A stretch of DNA of 64,000 bases from Sphingobium herbicidovorans (GTDB lineage: Bacteria > Pseudomonadota > Alphaproteobacteria > Sphingomonadales > Sphingomonadaceae): positions 1,488,001 through 1,552,000 of the forward strand of contig NZ_CP020538.1 of the NCBI RefSeq assembly GCF_002080435.1. Direction: 5' to 3'. The translations under genes were made by a program, and so were the position numbers. The notes below the pieces were generated by a model. That model was not told the DNA's origin. It saw only the letters and a list, made by a program, of their open reading frames with translations, and ran no database searches. The stretch's first letter is position 1. Each line of letters starts with the position of its first letter. Of the stretch, positions 8,717 through 16,981 are shown one piece after another.

Positions 8717-8947
8717 ATGGCGCCAGCATGTTTTGAAGGAACCGGTACCACGATCGAAGAGGCGCTCGATGCCGCCCACATGCAGATCCCGATCCCCGTG
8801 GGGAGCGACATCACGGTATCGCGCGTAGTGGACTGGGGCATGCAATATGGCGGGTTCATTCCGCAGCGGACCTTCTGGGTGATCGTCGAGGAAGACCCGA
8901 ACGGAACTCATCCTCTGAACGCCGGCGCCGAGCCGGCCGGCGACTGA
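8717..8947 (+). CDS. Small protein of unknown function
   Basis: This protein of 76 residues starts 18 bases after the previous gene, preceded by GGAGACGGAAG. The opening (FEGTGTTIEEALDAAH) slightly recalls dodecin-like proteins, but the rest does not fit convincingly. It is the last gene of the cytochrome unit. Its stop at 8945-8947 directly abuts the stop of the convergent gene at 8948. Confidence 0.45.
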   Translation: MAPACFEGTGTTIEEALDAAHMQIPIPVGSDITVSRVVDWGMQYGGFIPQRTFWVIVEEDPNGTHPLNAGAEPAGD

Positions 8948-10378
8948 TCACGTGTCCGGCATCTCACGCGCCGCGCGTCGGCGCGCGAGATCCTCGAACC
9001 AGGCGGGCAAGGTCTCATAGGTCGGCATGGGGTCGTCGGCTGCCATGATCAGCGAGCGCGACCAGAGAATGCCGGTGTCATAGTAGTGGCGGCAGTCCAT
9101 CGCGCCATCGACCTCCAGCCAGTGGCTGGCCTCGGGGAGCAGTTCGGTCGGCAATGGATGGCGCGCGAACGGGTTGTGAAAGACTTCCAGTTCGGCGCAC
9201 CAGGGTTCCCAACCCTGCGGCCAGAGCGTGCGGTACTCGTCGGAAAGTACATCAAGACAGAAGGGAATGCCTTCAAGCGCGCCAGGATTGCGATCGTAGA
9301 AGCGCCCATATCGTACATAGCGGCCGACATGGGACTGCATGCCGCGGCTCAGCGCGACGCGGTTGAATTTGCTGAGCGCGCAGGCATTGGTGAAGATAAC
9401 CGCTGACAGCTCGGCATGGACATCATCGCGAAACAACCCCGCCGGAAATTCCGAGGGACCGAGCAGTCGCTCGACCTCATAGCCGGCGGCAACGCGCTTA
9501 CCATCGATCTCGATCGCTTCCGCGCCGAAGCCATAGAGATAGCCGAGCAGGGCTTCACGGCTCCAGACCATCGATCCCGGGGCATGGAAATCGGCGAGTG
9601 CGATCGCAAAGGGGTGCCCTGCGACATGGTCCATCTCGGCGTAGCGACGCTGCAGCTTGCTGCCGATGGTCTTGGCGAAGCGCAGGGCGGCCGTTCCGAA
9701 AAACAGTTCTTCATTCTCCTCGGGCTGGATCGATGGCATGGCACCGACCGGTTCGAAACGCTCCTGCGGATTGGCGGTGACCGCCTCGACCCAGGCGGTG
9801 CCGCCCTTGCGATTCTCGATGCGGAAGTCCGGGAATTCCATGGGCTGCGTCACCAGCAGGCCCTGCTCGCGGAACGAGGCAAGGAGCTGTGCCTCCCAGA
9901 GCCGGGTATGGAAATTCCCGGTCTGGCAGTCGGCGGCCCAGTTGCGATCGGGGCGCGGTAGCGAAAGATAGAGCTGGTTGAGCAGCCAGGCGACATTGCG
10001 ATGGCTCTTCGCCGTCAGCATCTTGAAAATCTCGCTCGGCTCGCGCCCTTCGACATCGTACAGCGCTGTTCGCCGCTGGATGCCGGATGGCACTTGTTCG
10101 GGCGGCTCACCCTCGCGCAGCTCGACACGCGCGCGATCGCGCGCCGTGTCGATATCGGCAAGACCCAGCAGGTCACAGGTCCTCGCCCAGACACCGTCGG
10201 TCCGACGCCGCATGACGATCAGTCCGAGATCGCCATGATCGGCGTGACGCGTGATGATGGCCAGGGCCTTGCCGTCGTCGGCTTCCCAAGCCTCGTGCGG
10301 GATGCGATCACCAAAACCATGGCCGTGCGGCAGTGCGAGTGCGTAGATGTCGAACCTGCCGAGCGGAACCTCGATCAT
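8948..10378 (-). CDS. PD-(D/E)XK-nuclease-like protein paired with a TIR-like gene
   Basis: This protein of 476 residues starts at the ATG at 10376-10378, six bases after the stop of the TIR-like gene; a longer open frame to 10672 is off-frame overlap with that gene. Residues 160-200 carry a pattern seen in PD-(D/E)XK folds: a Glu in a helix (LWEAQLLASF, E162), then Pro-Asp (FPDFRIENR, D184), then a strand with Trp-Val-Glu-Ala-Val (E198). The usual Lys is replaced, so catalysis is not certain. The rest matches no family I know. The tight pairing with a TIR-like protein points to a two-component unit, probably anti-phage defence; this is inference. Confidence 0.5.
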   Translation of the reverse strand: MIEVPLGRFDIYALALPHGHGFGDRIPHEAWEADDGKALAIITRHADHGDLGLIVMRRRTDGVWARTCDLLGLADIDTARDRARVELREGEPPEQVPSGIQRRTALYDVEGREPSEIFKMLTAKSHRNVAWLLNQLYLSLPRPDRNWAADCQTGNFHTRLWEAQLLASFREQGLLVTQPMEFPDFRIENRKGGTAWVEAVTANPQERFEPVGAMPSIQPEENEELFFGTAALRFAKTIGSKLQRRYAEMDHVAGHPFAIALADFHAPGSMVWSREALLGYLYGFGAEAIEIDGKRVAAGYEVERLLGPSEFPAGLFRDDVHAELSAVIFTNACALSKFNRVALSRGMQSHVGRYVRYGRFYDRNPGALEGIPFCLDVLSDEYRTLWPQGWEPWCAELEVFHNPFARHPLPTELLPEASHWLEVDGAMDCRHYYDTGILWSRSLIMAADDPMPTYETLPAWFEDLARRRAAREMPDT

Positions 10379-10383
10379 GTCGC

Positions 10384-12099
10384 TCAGCGTGCCGCGGCGT
10401 CGTCGGTGCCGGCATAGCCATCCCAGATGTCGCGACCAAAGGACGGCGAACCATCGCCCCAGCCCGAGGTTTGCCAAAGAATATCGAAGGCCTCGTTCAG
10501 CTGATTGCCGGGTTGCGCGAGGGGGTCCGCCAGTTCGACGACGGGGAGCAAGAAGCCAGGCCGCCGGATCAGGCGACCGCCGCCCCGGGCGCGGGTCAGC
10601 TCGACATCCTCGACGCCGTCGAAGCCGATCGCCAGCAGCGCCGGGCCGCCAAGCCCCACTTCTGCCAGGCACACCGCCAGTCGCTCGACCCCCGCGACGA
10701 TGCGGCCTTCGAGGTCGCGGCCATCGACCAGGATGCGGGGATCATCATCGATCCGCGATCCGATTGTCGCCTCGAACTCGATCGCGCCCGGCCGCACGAG
10801 GCGGGTCCGCCAGCGAGATTCAACATTGGGCTTGCCGACATTGCGCGGCACGTCGGCACTCCACCACTGATCGCCATCGGCATCGGTCGCGACACGCGCA
10901 TGGACATCGGGCGCGAACTGCAGCTGCGCCTTGGCGACTTGCGCTGGCACAAGACGCGGGCGTTCGGCAATGATCGCCGGCACCAGCCGGATCTTCACGC
11001 TCGGCTTGCTGACGATGCCGGGCACGCGGCCGGTCACCTCGTCATTGCCGAGCCGTTCGAGCAGCGCCTTCGCCGCTTCCCATGGATCGGCGGCGGCAGC
11101 GGGTGGCGCCGCGACCACCCCGGCGGCAACCCGCACCCGATCTCGCGCGACACGCTCGAAGGCGTCGAGCGCGCCGGCGAAGGCGGTCGCCGCCTTGTTC
11201 ATCTCGTCCACCGCGCGAACGGTCGATGGTTGGGTGCCACGGCGACGATCCTCGTCGGTCTTGGGCGAGCAGAGCGCGATATTGGCGTCGAGCACGAAGA
11301 GATATTGGCCGGTAAGATTGCCGAGCGCCTCCGCCCGCGCGCGCACCTCGGCCCAGGCGGCCTGCAGCGCGCGATCGTGGAACTCGAACCGCGCGCCGCG
11401 CCAGTCCTCGTTCATCTCGTAAAGCGGGTTCAGGATATCGCGACGGAACGGCTCGCCGAAATTGTGGTCGTGGAAGAAACGCTGGAGCCTGACCGGAAAC
11501 TGATCACGGACCTTGCCGAGCAGGTCGACATCGAGCGGATGCGGTTCGGCCGGTGCTGCCGCTGGCGCGGCGACCACCGCATCATTTAAGATCGCCCGCA
11601 GCGCGTCGCGAAGGCCAAGGGCCAGACCGACACGCGCAGCGCGCCGTTCCGCCTCATCGGCATCGTCAGGGCAGTTGTATAGGATTGGCCGCCGAAAATG
11701 CTGCAGGTCGAACGGCAGCGGATGGTCCTCGGGCGAACCATGGGCGATGTTCATCACCGAGATGATCCGCCGCCAGCTGAGCGCGCGCAGCGCCCAGCCA
11801 TGTTCGAGCAGGACATTAGGGTTGGGCATGAGACGGCCATCGGACCGGGTCGCGACATAGGTCAGGTCGGAGAGGAAGGCGGTGGCGGCATCGACCTTGG
11901 CAAAGATCGTCTCGACCAGCGGCGGCGAGCCGGGCACGCCGCTGGTATCGCGGTCGATCGCCAGTTCGCGGTGCGCCGGATCGATCTCGGCGTCGGCTTT
12001 GATCGCCGCAATTGCGTCGCCGAGCGCGCGCTCGATCAGATTTCGCCCGGTCAAGGGCAATCGGTCGATCTGCCAGGAGAAGAATATGTGCTGCGTCAT
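10384..12099 (-). CDS. TIR-like (CAP12/PCTIR-type) N-terminal domain protein
   Basis: This protein of 571 residues has an N-terminal domain (about 1-150) that follows the TIR-like pattern common in bacterial defence islands: IFFSWQ at the start, then AIDRDTSGVPGSP (residues 47-59), IFAKVDAATAFLSDLT (65-80), and PNPNVLLEHGWAL (92-104). Glu99 is the likely catalytic residue of NAD-hydrolysing TIRs. The rest (about 180-571) is an unrecognised large domain with an Ala/Pro linker near 185 and mixed alpha/beta character at the end. An AGGA lies upstream of the ATG at 12099. It is followed after 5 bases by the nuclease-like gene. TIR-like effectors typically deplete NAD or bind nucleotide signals on infection; here that is inference. 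Confidence 0.65.
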   Translation of the reverse strand: MTQHIFFSWQIDRLPLTGRNLIERALGDAIAAIKADAEIDPAHRELAIDRDTSGVPGSPPLVETIFAKVDAATAFLSDLTYVATRSDGRLMPNPNVLLEHGWALRALSWRRIISVMNIAHGSPEDHPLPFDLQHFRRPILYNCPDDADEAERRAARVGLALGLRDALRAILNDAVVAAPAAAPAEPHPLDVDLLGKVRDQFPVRLQRFFHDHNFGEPFRRDILNPLYEMNEDWRGARFEFHDRALQAAWAEVRARAEALGNLTGQYLFVLDANIALCSPKTDEDRRRGTQPSTVRAVDEMNKAATAFAGALDAFERVARDRVRVAAGVVAAPPAAAADPWEAAKALLERLGNDEVTGRVPGIVSKPSVKIRLVPAIIAERPRLVPAQVAKAQLQFAPDVHARVATDADGDQWWSADVPRNVGKPNVESRWRTRLVRPGAIEFEATIGSRIDDDPRILVDGRDLEGRIVAGVERLAVCLAEVGLGGPALLAIGFDGVEDVELTRARGGGRLIRRPGFLLPVVELADPLAQPGNQLNEAFDILWQTSGWGDGSPSFGRDIWDGYAGTDDAAAR

Positions 12100-12882
12100 G
12101 CCTGCGCGATCCTAATCGCAACAGGGAGCCGCTTCTAGCAAAGACCGATCAAGAGGCGGGCGGCGATAAGGGCTCCCGCTGATCGCCCAGCGGCTCGATG
12201 CCTCGTCGCCAACTATCGCTTCCACTGTCGGGCGGTAAAGCACACATACGCCACGGTCACGATCGTCGCTTCCAGTATCGCTGCCCGGTTCGCGCCGATT
12301 TCCAAACAATCGTTATCCCTCGTGGCCCCTCGGCCTTTGCCAGCTGGCGATTACTTATCCGGACGCCTAGCTGAACCTATGGCAGCTTTCGAGGAGGTGC
12401 TCCAGCATGCCGCATGTCTGCGAGTCGGCGGCAATTTCCATCCGGTAGCATTAGCAGAAGCCGACCAACCTTGGTCATTGCCACCGCACGGATAAATGTC
12501 CGGTCATGCGGAAAGCCGTCAATCGTACCTGTCGAAGCCGACGATCGGCAGAGCGCCAAATCCGAGCCGTGTTACGATTTGGTGGAGCTTATAGGACTGA
12601 CAGCAGCGGCTGCGACATATTGAGGCGGCGGCTGGCGGATTTCCGCAATCACGCCGAACACCTCGGTGATCGAGAAGTTCGGCTTGATCTGCGTGACCTT
12701 GCCAATCCGATGGCGAAGTCCGCGCCGGTGACGCAGACTGTCAACCAACCGGAACTGCAGCCGAGCGGAATATCATAAGGCTGTCAAAAGCGCCTTGATT
12801 GTGGGGGGGCTAGCAACACTACAACACCTCTTCCACGTGGCTGCCAGAAGTGTAAACGCGGTCACTTACGCCGATCAGCTGA
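12100..12882. other. Long stretch without recognisable genes
   Basis: About 780 bases between the TIR-like gene (transcribed leftward from 12099) and the stop of the NTF2-like gene. Short open frames occur (for example plus strand 12506-12778), but none has recognisable motifs, and their composition looks random or decayed. It should contain the promoter of the TIR-like unit near 12100-12250. No IS ends were identified. Confidence 0.4.
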
Positions 12883-13635
12883 CTACCGCTGTCTTTGCCC
12901 GCTTTTCCTATTTTGATTATTGATCACCTCCATCCCCATGGAGAGGGCGGGTGGCACGGGCAGGTTGGCAGCCTTTAGTTCGGCGACCAAGCCCTCCATA
13001 TAGTTACTGTATCCACCCTGCTTGATCCAACTCTCCTGAACAGCATTGTTGGAAACAGGTTCGATCCACTTGGTTTTGCGCCCCAGCTCATCAAAATAAT
13101 GGATGTCAGTGACCCAGGTATGGGGCTTGCTGCCGTCCTTCATCGTACCTTCATACTTGGTAGCACTGATCACCACATTTTCATCTCCCGTGATGTGGTA
13201 ATCCGTGATCCGCCAGTCAGGCGTACCGCGCCAGAACACCTTCGCCTCTACGAGACCGAATTTTACTCCTTCCGCGGGGTCGCCGTGCTGCACCGGCATC
13301 GGGCCTGACCCGGCAAGGTCCAAGGTGGCGTTCGGCGCCCATGCCGATAGCTTTTCGTCCCCGGGCAGAGGAGCAGGGAAGCTGTGGGTCTTGTAGGCCA
13401 CACGATAGCCTTCAATGCCTTGGCGCGCCATGTAGAGGTTGCGTGCGCGGCGTTCCTCCTTGGTGAGGCCGGGCGTGCCGACCGGGTAGAGCGGCACGCC
13501 GTCAACGACGCGGACGGGCGCGGCGTGCGAGGCAGCGGAAGTCGCCTGCTTCTCAGCTGCAAGCGCAACGGTGGGCAGCAGCAAGGCGAAGGCAGTCAAA
13601 CTCGACAACGGCATCAGGCGAGGTGAAGAGTACAT
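12883..13635 (-). CDS. Secreted SnoaL/NTF2-like protein
   Basis: This protein of 250 residues has a clear signal peptide (residues 1-27, hydrophobic core LTAFALLLPTVALA, cleavage after ALA). The C-terminal half has NTF2/SnoaL-like strand character (KVFWRGTPDWRITDYHITG, then THWVTDIHYFD-like strands and KWIEPVSNN). Such folds bind or isomerise small molecules. It follows the TonB receptor gene, with AGGAAGGA before the ATG and overlap of the ribosome site with the receptor's end, so the two are co-expressed. It is probably periplasmic and may act on the imported ligand. The family call is tentative. Confidence 0.6.
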   Translation of the reverse strand: MYSSPRLMPLSSLTAFALLLPTVALAAEKQATSAASHAAPVRVVDGVPLYPVGTPGLTKEERRARNLYMARQGIEGYRVAYKTHSFPAPLPGDEKLSAWAPNATLDLAGSGPMPVQHGDPAEGVKFGLVEAKVFWRGTPDWRITDYHITGDENVVISATKYEGTMKDGSKPHTWVTDIHYFDELGRKTKWIEPVSNNAVQESWIKQGGYSNYMEGLVAELKAANLPVPPALSMGMEVINNQNRKSGQRQR

Positions 13636-13653
13636 GGATAGTTCCTTCCTGGA

Positions 13654-15951
13654 TCAGAAGTTCACCCGGGCGAGCACCCCCACTTCACGCGGCCGGCGAA
13701 CCGTCACGGGCGAATAGCCGGTGGGCGCACCGAACAGGCTAAAGATCGGGCCACCGGCGGCAACCCGTGTTCGTTCATTGAAAATGTTGCGACCGAAGAC
13801 TTCGATCGATGCATTGAGGCGGGTGAAGGTAACGCCGGCGAAGGCATCAGCCCTGAACGTTGACGGGACGACGCGACCATCGTTCGAATCTTCGGCGCTC
13901 GGTGCATAGTTAACGAGCCCACGAATATATCCGCTCGCACTCTTGCCCAGCGCAACGCTATATTCGGTGTTGGCGCTGATCTGCCACTTCGGCAGGGATC
14001 CAAGTGAAGCGCGGGAGTTGCAGCGGCTGAAATAGCGGCCCGCCTGGACGGCTGGTATTCCATTGGTGTCCGGCTCTCCATCCCCGTTATAATCGTTGCA
14101 TGGGATCGCCGCGTTGTCGAAATGCGCATTGGCGTAGCTGGCGGTGAATTGAGAAGTCCACCCCGCCATCATGACGAGGCGCATATCGAGTTCGATTCCG
14201 CGTACGCTGGCGTCCCCATTATAGGTCGGACCCAGGCTGCCGGAACCGCAGGGATTGGTGCCATCGGGCGGCAAGCCATCACGCGTCGCAAAGACCGTTC
14301 CGGGGATCAGGCCGATACCGTTGGGATTGCCCGTGCAGACGATGCCCTGCACGTTCGAGATGAAGCCATCGAACTTCTGATAATATCCAGCTAGGGTGAA
14401 GGACAGGCGATCATCGAAGAACAGGCCCTTCACGCCGACTTCGAAGGAATCCGACTTCTCCGCGCGATAGCCGAACTCGTTCGCCGGGATTTGCGGATTG
14501 CTTTCGATCAGGAACTGTTCGTCACCCCCAGGACGAAATCCGCGGCCCCAACTGGCATAAACGGAGAGATCATCATGGAACTGGTGAGTGTAGCTGGCGC
14601 TACCGGTCCAGGCGTTACCAAACGGAGTTGTCGATCGGCGTGCGCCCACCTCCACGATGTCATCTGGGGTGAAGGTGAAGCGATGGGTTGTGAAATAGCC
14701 CATCTCAATCTGGTGTGGCGCGTCGCTTGTGTCCACCTGGGTACAGGGCAAACCAAAAGCGGCAAGCGGACCGGGCGCAGCAAGGCAGTTACCATTCGCT
14801 CCCGTGAAGTCAATCAGCACGCGCGCATCCAGATTGGTGTTCTGGCGGTAGATGCCCACTCGATAATTCCAGAAATGTTCGCCGGTTCGCTCGAGCCGAA
14901 GTTCATGCGTCCACACGCGTGTGCGCGAGACTGTATTGTTGTACAGCTCCACTGGTAGCCGGAAGAATGGCGTGCTGAGTAGACCGTTGCCGGTATCGAG
15001 ATCTTGTACAAGATCATAGGTGGTCGTCTGCCGTCCACCGATATAGCTAAGGCGGTGACCGGGCAGATCCCAGGAGGCATTCAAGGTCGTGATGGACGTG
15101 CGGGTGCCGTTACGGTTCGCTCCGTCCGCTACCGACCGGCGGTCGCGAGCCGAAATCGTCCCGAACTCGCCCGTGCCCTCTACCTGGGCTAGCGCGATCG
15201 CATCTGCGTCCAGTTCCTGGTGGACAAGGTCGAACCGCAGATCGGGCGTGGGCGCCCAGGCGACGCTTGCGCGGCCGCTCCATGTTTCAGATCGGTCGCG
15301 GATGTCATTGACAACGCCGCGCACATCGGCGCCGCGTCCTTTTTCGTAAAGCCCGGCCACGCGCAGGCCGAGCTTGTCTCGGACAATGGGAAGGGAAAAA
15401 GCGCCCTGAATGTTCACCGTATGAAGGTTCGTCAGGCTGCCCATCAGATAGCCCTCGACATCTGTCAGCGATGCTCGCCTTGTGCCGATCAGAATCGCGC
15501 CTGAGGGCCCGGTGCCCGCACGGAGTGTTCCTTGAGGGCCGCGCAGCACCTCGATTTGGCCAACGTCATATTGCGACTGGATCTGCGCCGCGCGCTCCGA
15601 CAACACTTCGTTGAAATAGATGTCCACGGTCGGTCGGGTGAGGCTGAGTGCGTTGAATTTCACACCGCGCAGAGAGACCGTGCCGCCGCTGATATCGAGG
15701 CCGGGGACAAGCTTTTGTATGTCGGCGAAGTTGAACAGGTTGAAGCGTTCAATATCCCGTCCGGTGACGACGTTGATAGATTGCGGAACGTCGATCAAGC
15801 GCTCCTCACGCTTTTGCGCCGTCACAATGATTTCTGCAGTAATTGATGGATCTAGCGCATCGGACTGCGCCAGCGCAGGTGTAGCCGCCAAGGCAAACAC
15901 GAGGACACCGACTGCCGTCGAACAGAAAAGAGTGACCCGGTCCAATTTCAT
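13654..15951 (-). CDS. TonB-dependent outer-membrane receptor
   Basis: This protein of 765 residues has a signal peptide (LFCSTAVGVLVFALAATPALAQ), a TonB box region (AEIIVTAQKREERLIDVPQS), and a plug domain with VEVLRGPQGTL-like motif (QIEVLRGPQGTLRAGTG). A 22-strand barrel follows, ending in GYSPVTVRRPREVGVLARVNF with the terminal Phe expected for BamA targeting. The start at 15951 is chosen because AGGGGGG lies just upstream; an ATG 21 bases earlier lacks one. It imports an unknown ligand and is followed by the NTF2-like gene. The TetR gene upstream on the same strand is the likely regulator. Confidence 0.93.
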   Translation of the reverse strand: MKLDRVTLFCSTAVGVLVFALAATPALAQSDALDPSITAEIIVTAQKREERLIDVPQSINVVTGRDIERFNLFNFADIQKLVPGLDISGGTVSLRGVKFNALSLTRPTVDIYFNEVLSERAAQIQSQYDVGQIEVLRGPQGTLRAGTGPSGAILIGTRRASLTDVEGYLMGSLTNLHTVNIQGAFSLPIVRDKLGLRVAGLYEKGRGADVRGVVNDIRDRSETWSGRASVAWAPTPDLRFDLVHQELDADAIALAQVEGTGEFGTISARDRRSVADGANRNGTRTSITTLNASWDLPGHRLSYIGGRQTTTYDLVQDLDTGNGLLSTPFFRLPVELYNNTVSRTRVWTHELRLERTGEHFWNYRVGIYRQNTNLDARVLIDFTGANGNCLAAPGPLAAFGLPCTQVDTSDAPHQIEMGYFTTHRFTFTPDDIVEVGARRSTTPFGNAWTGSASYTHQFHDDLSVYASWGRGFRPGGDEQFLIESNPQIPANEFGYRAEKSDSFEVGVKGLFFDDRLSFTLAGYYQKFDGFISNVQGIVCTGNPNGIGLIPGTVFATRDGLPPDGTNPCGSGSLGPTYNGDASVRGIELDMRLVMMAGWTSQFTASYANAHFDNAAIPCNDYNGDGEPDTNGIPAVQAGRYFSRCNSRASLGSLPKWQISANTEYSVALGKSASGYIRGLVNYAPSAEDSNDGRVVPSTFRADAFAGVTFTRLNASIEVFGRNIFNERTRVAAGGPIFSLFGAPTGYSPVTVRRPREVGVLARVNF

Positions 15952-16050
15952 TATACCCCCCTTTTCGGGCATGCTTGCCCGATCGCCGATACATTCTGTT
16001 CGGCGTCGATGTGCTGTGTATTGCGGTGATGTAGAGGAGCCGGGCCGGCT

Positions 16051-16146
16051 ATGGTGAGCGGATCATCGTCGCACATCCTCCCTAGGGCAGTTATGTTATG
16101 AACCCATGGGTACAGTTTTGGACGACGTCGTCAAGCGGCTTTTTGC
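16051..16146. repeat. Leader segment repeated at 19003-19096
   Basis: The region upstream of the TonB receptor at 13.7-16.0 kb resembles the stretch 19003-19096. Shared landmarks in order are a TGGTGAGCGG-like start, a CCTCC run, TTATGAAC, GGGTACAGTTT versus CGGTACAGTTT, and AAGCGGCTTTTT versus AAGCCGCTTCTT. The second copy precedes a mostly deleted TonB receptor, so the two are probably paralogous promoters. The alignment is by eye. Confidence 0.5.
16121..16132. promoter_or_regulatory. Palindrome, possible TetR operator
   Basis: GACGACGTCGTC is a perfect 12-base palindrome between the TetR gene (16155-16739) and the TonB receptor it probably controls. Its position about 170 bases before the receptor start suits an operator or activator site. 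It is not conserved in the repeat copy at 19.0 kb, which weakens the case. Confidence 0.3.
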
Positions 16147-16154
16147 ATCTGGGT

Positions 16155-16739
16155 TCACGTCTTCAGACAACCTGAAATGATGTCGATCGCCTGGTCCGCC
16201 TCTGCAATGAGTGCGTCAATTTCGGGCGGCGTTTGGGCACCTATAAGACATTGATAATGAGAGCCCCCGTGCAACAGGGCGCGCAGTGCTGCGGCAAGTT
16301 CGCCTGCGTCCACCAGTTCGCCGTCAGTTTCGGCCTCGATCGCGGCGCTTACATGGAGCCAGATGTCATGTTCGCTTCCCTCTGCGAAGATATCGGCAAA
16401 ATTGTCGTTTTCAGCAATCATGAGCCGCATCATCGCAAGAGAATAAGCGTTCATCACGAGGATGAGGTAGGTGCGCCCAAAAGCCCTGAGACGGTCGATC
16501 AAGGCGCCTTCACCAGCCAGCTGAGCCCTAAGATGATCCATCGTCGGGCGCGCGCCTTCAACGATGATCGCTTTCAGCAGATCCTCGCGCGATTTGAAAT
16601 AATTGTAGATCGTGACTTTGGAGCAGCCGACTTCTCGAGCGATGTCGTTGAGCGTCGTGCCTTGGTACCCACGCTGTTCAAAAACGCGTGCAGCCCCGGC
16701 CATTATCTGCTGGCGCTTCGCCTCTGTCTTCTGTCTCAA
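16155..16739 (-). CDS. TetR/AcrR-family transcriptional regulator
   Basis: This protein of 194 residues has the TetR N-terminal HTH at residues 5-50: RQQIMAGAARVFEQRGYQGT, then LNDIAREVGCSKVTIYNYFKSREDLLKAI. The C-terminal ligand domain (from about 60) is helical and resembles the AefR-like group (RLMIAENDNFADIFAEG). It lies just upstream of, and in the same direction as, the TonB receptor at 13.7-16.0 kb, with about 200 bases between, and is the likely regulator of that unit. Confidence 0.9.
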   Translation of the reverse strand: MRQKTEAKRQQIMAGAARVFEQRGYQGTTLNDIAREVGCSKVTIYNYFKSREDLLKAIIVEGARPTMDHLRAQLAGEGALIDRLRAFGRTYLILVMNAYSLAMMRLMIAENDNFADIFAEGSEHDIWLHVSAAIEAETDGELVDAGELAAALRALLHGGSHYQCLIGAQTPPEIDALIAEADQAIDIISGCLKT

Positions 16740-16981
16740 GCCAATGCTCCTGCTGCCGACCTACCGGTTGGCTATATTCGTCCGTTTCGACACACCAGCC
16801 TAAAAAGCGAGGCCCAAGCTGTTTCAAACCTCAGACTGAAGAAAAGATGAGGTGTGACATCACTTGTTTGGCACGGCGCTGAGCTAGCCACCTTCAACCG
16901 TGACAGCGGGCCGCATCAATGATCGCCTTTTGGATGGGTGCCTTAAGTATCGGACGCTCGCAGGATTCAACGAAATACACC

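Noticed and set aside
6698-8911. A minus-strand open frame of 737 codons antisense to the cytochrome unit
   Set aside because: It is the shadow of the plus-strand genes, whose signal peptide, CxxCH site and ribosome sites are better supported. Its sequence is Arg/His-rich without motifs.
10333-11589. A plus-strand open frame of 418 codons opposite the TIR-like gene
   Set aside because: The minus strand shows clear TIR-like motifs. The plus-strand product is Arg/His/Gly-rich and typical of high-GC shadow frames.
12506-12778. A small plus-strand open frame in the gap after the TIR-like gene
   Set aside because: It has no ribosome site, recognisable motif or neighbour overlap. Treated as non-coding.
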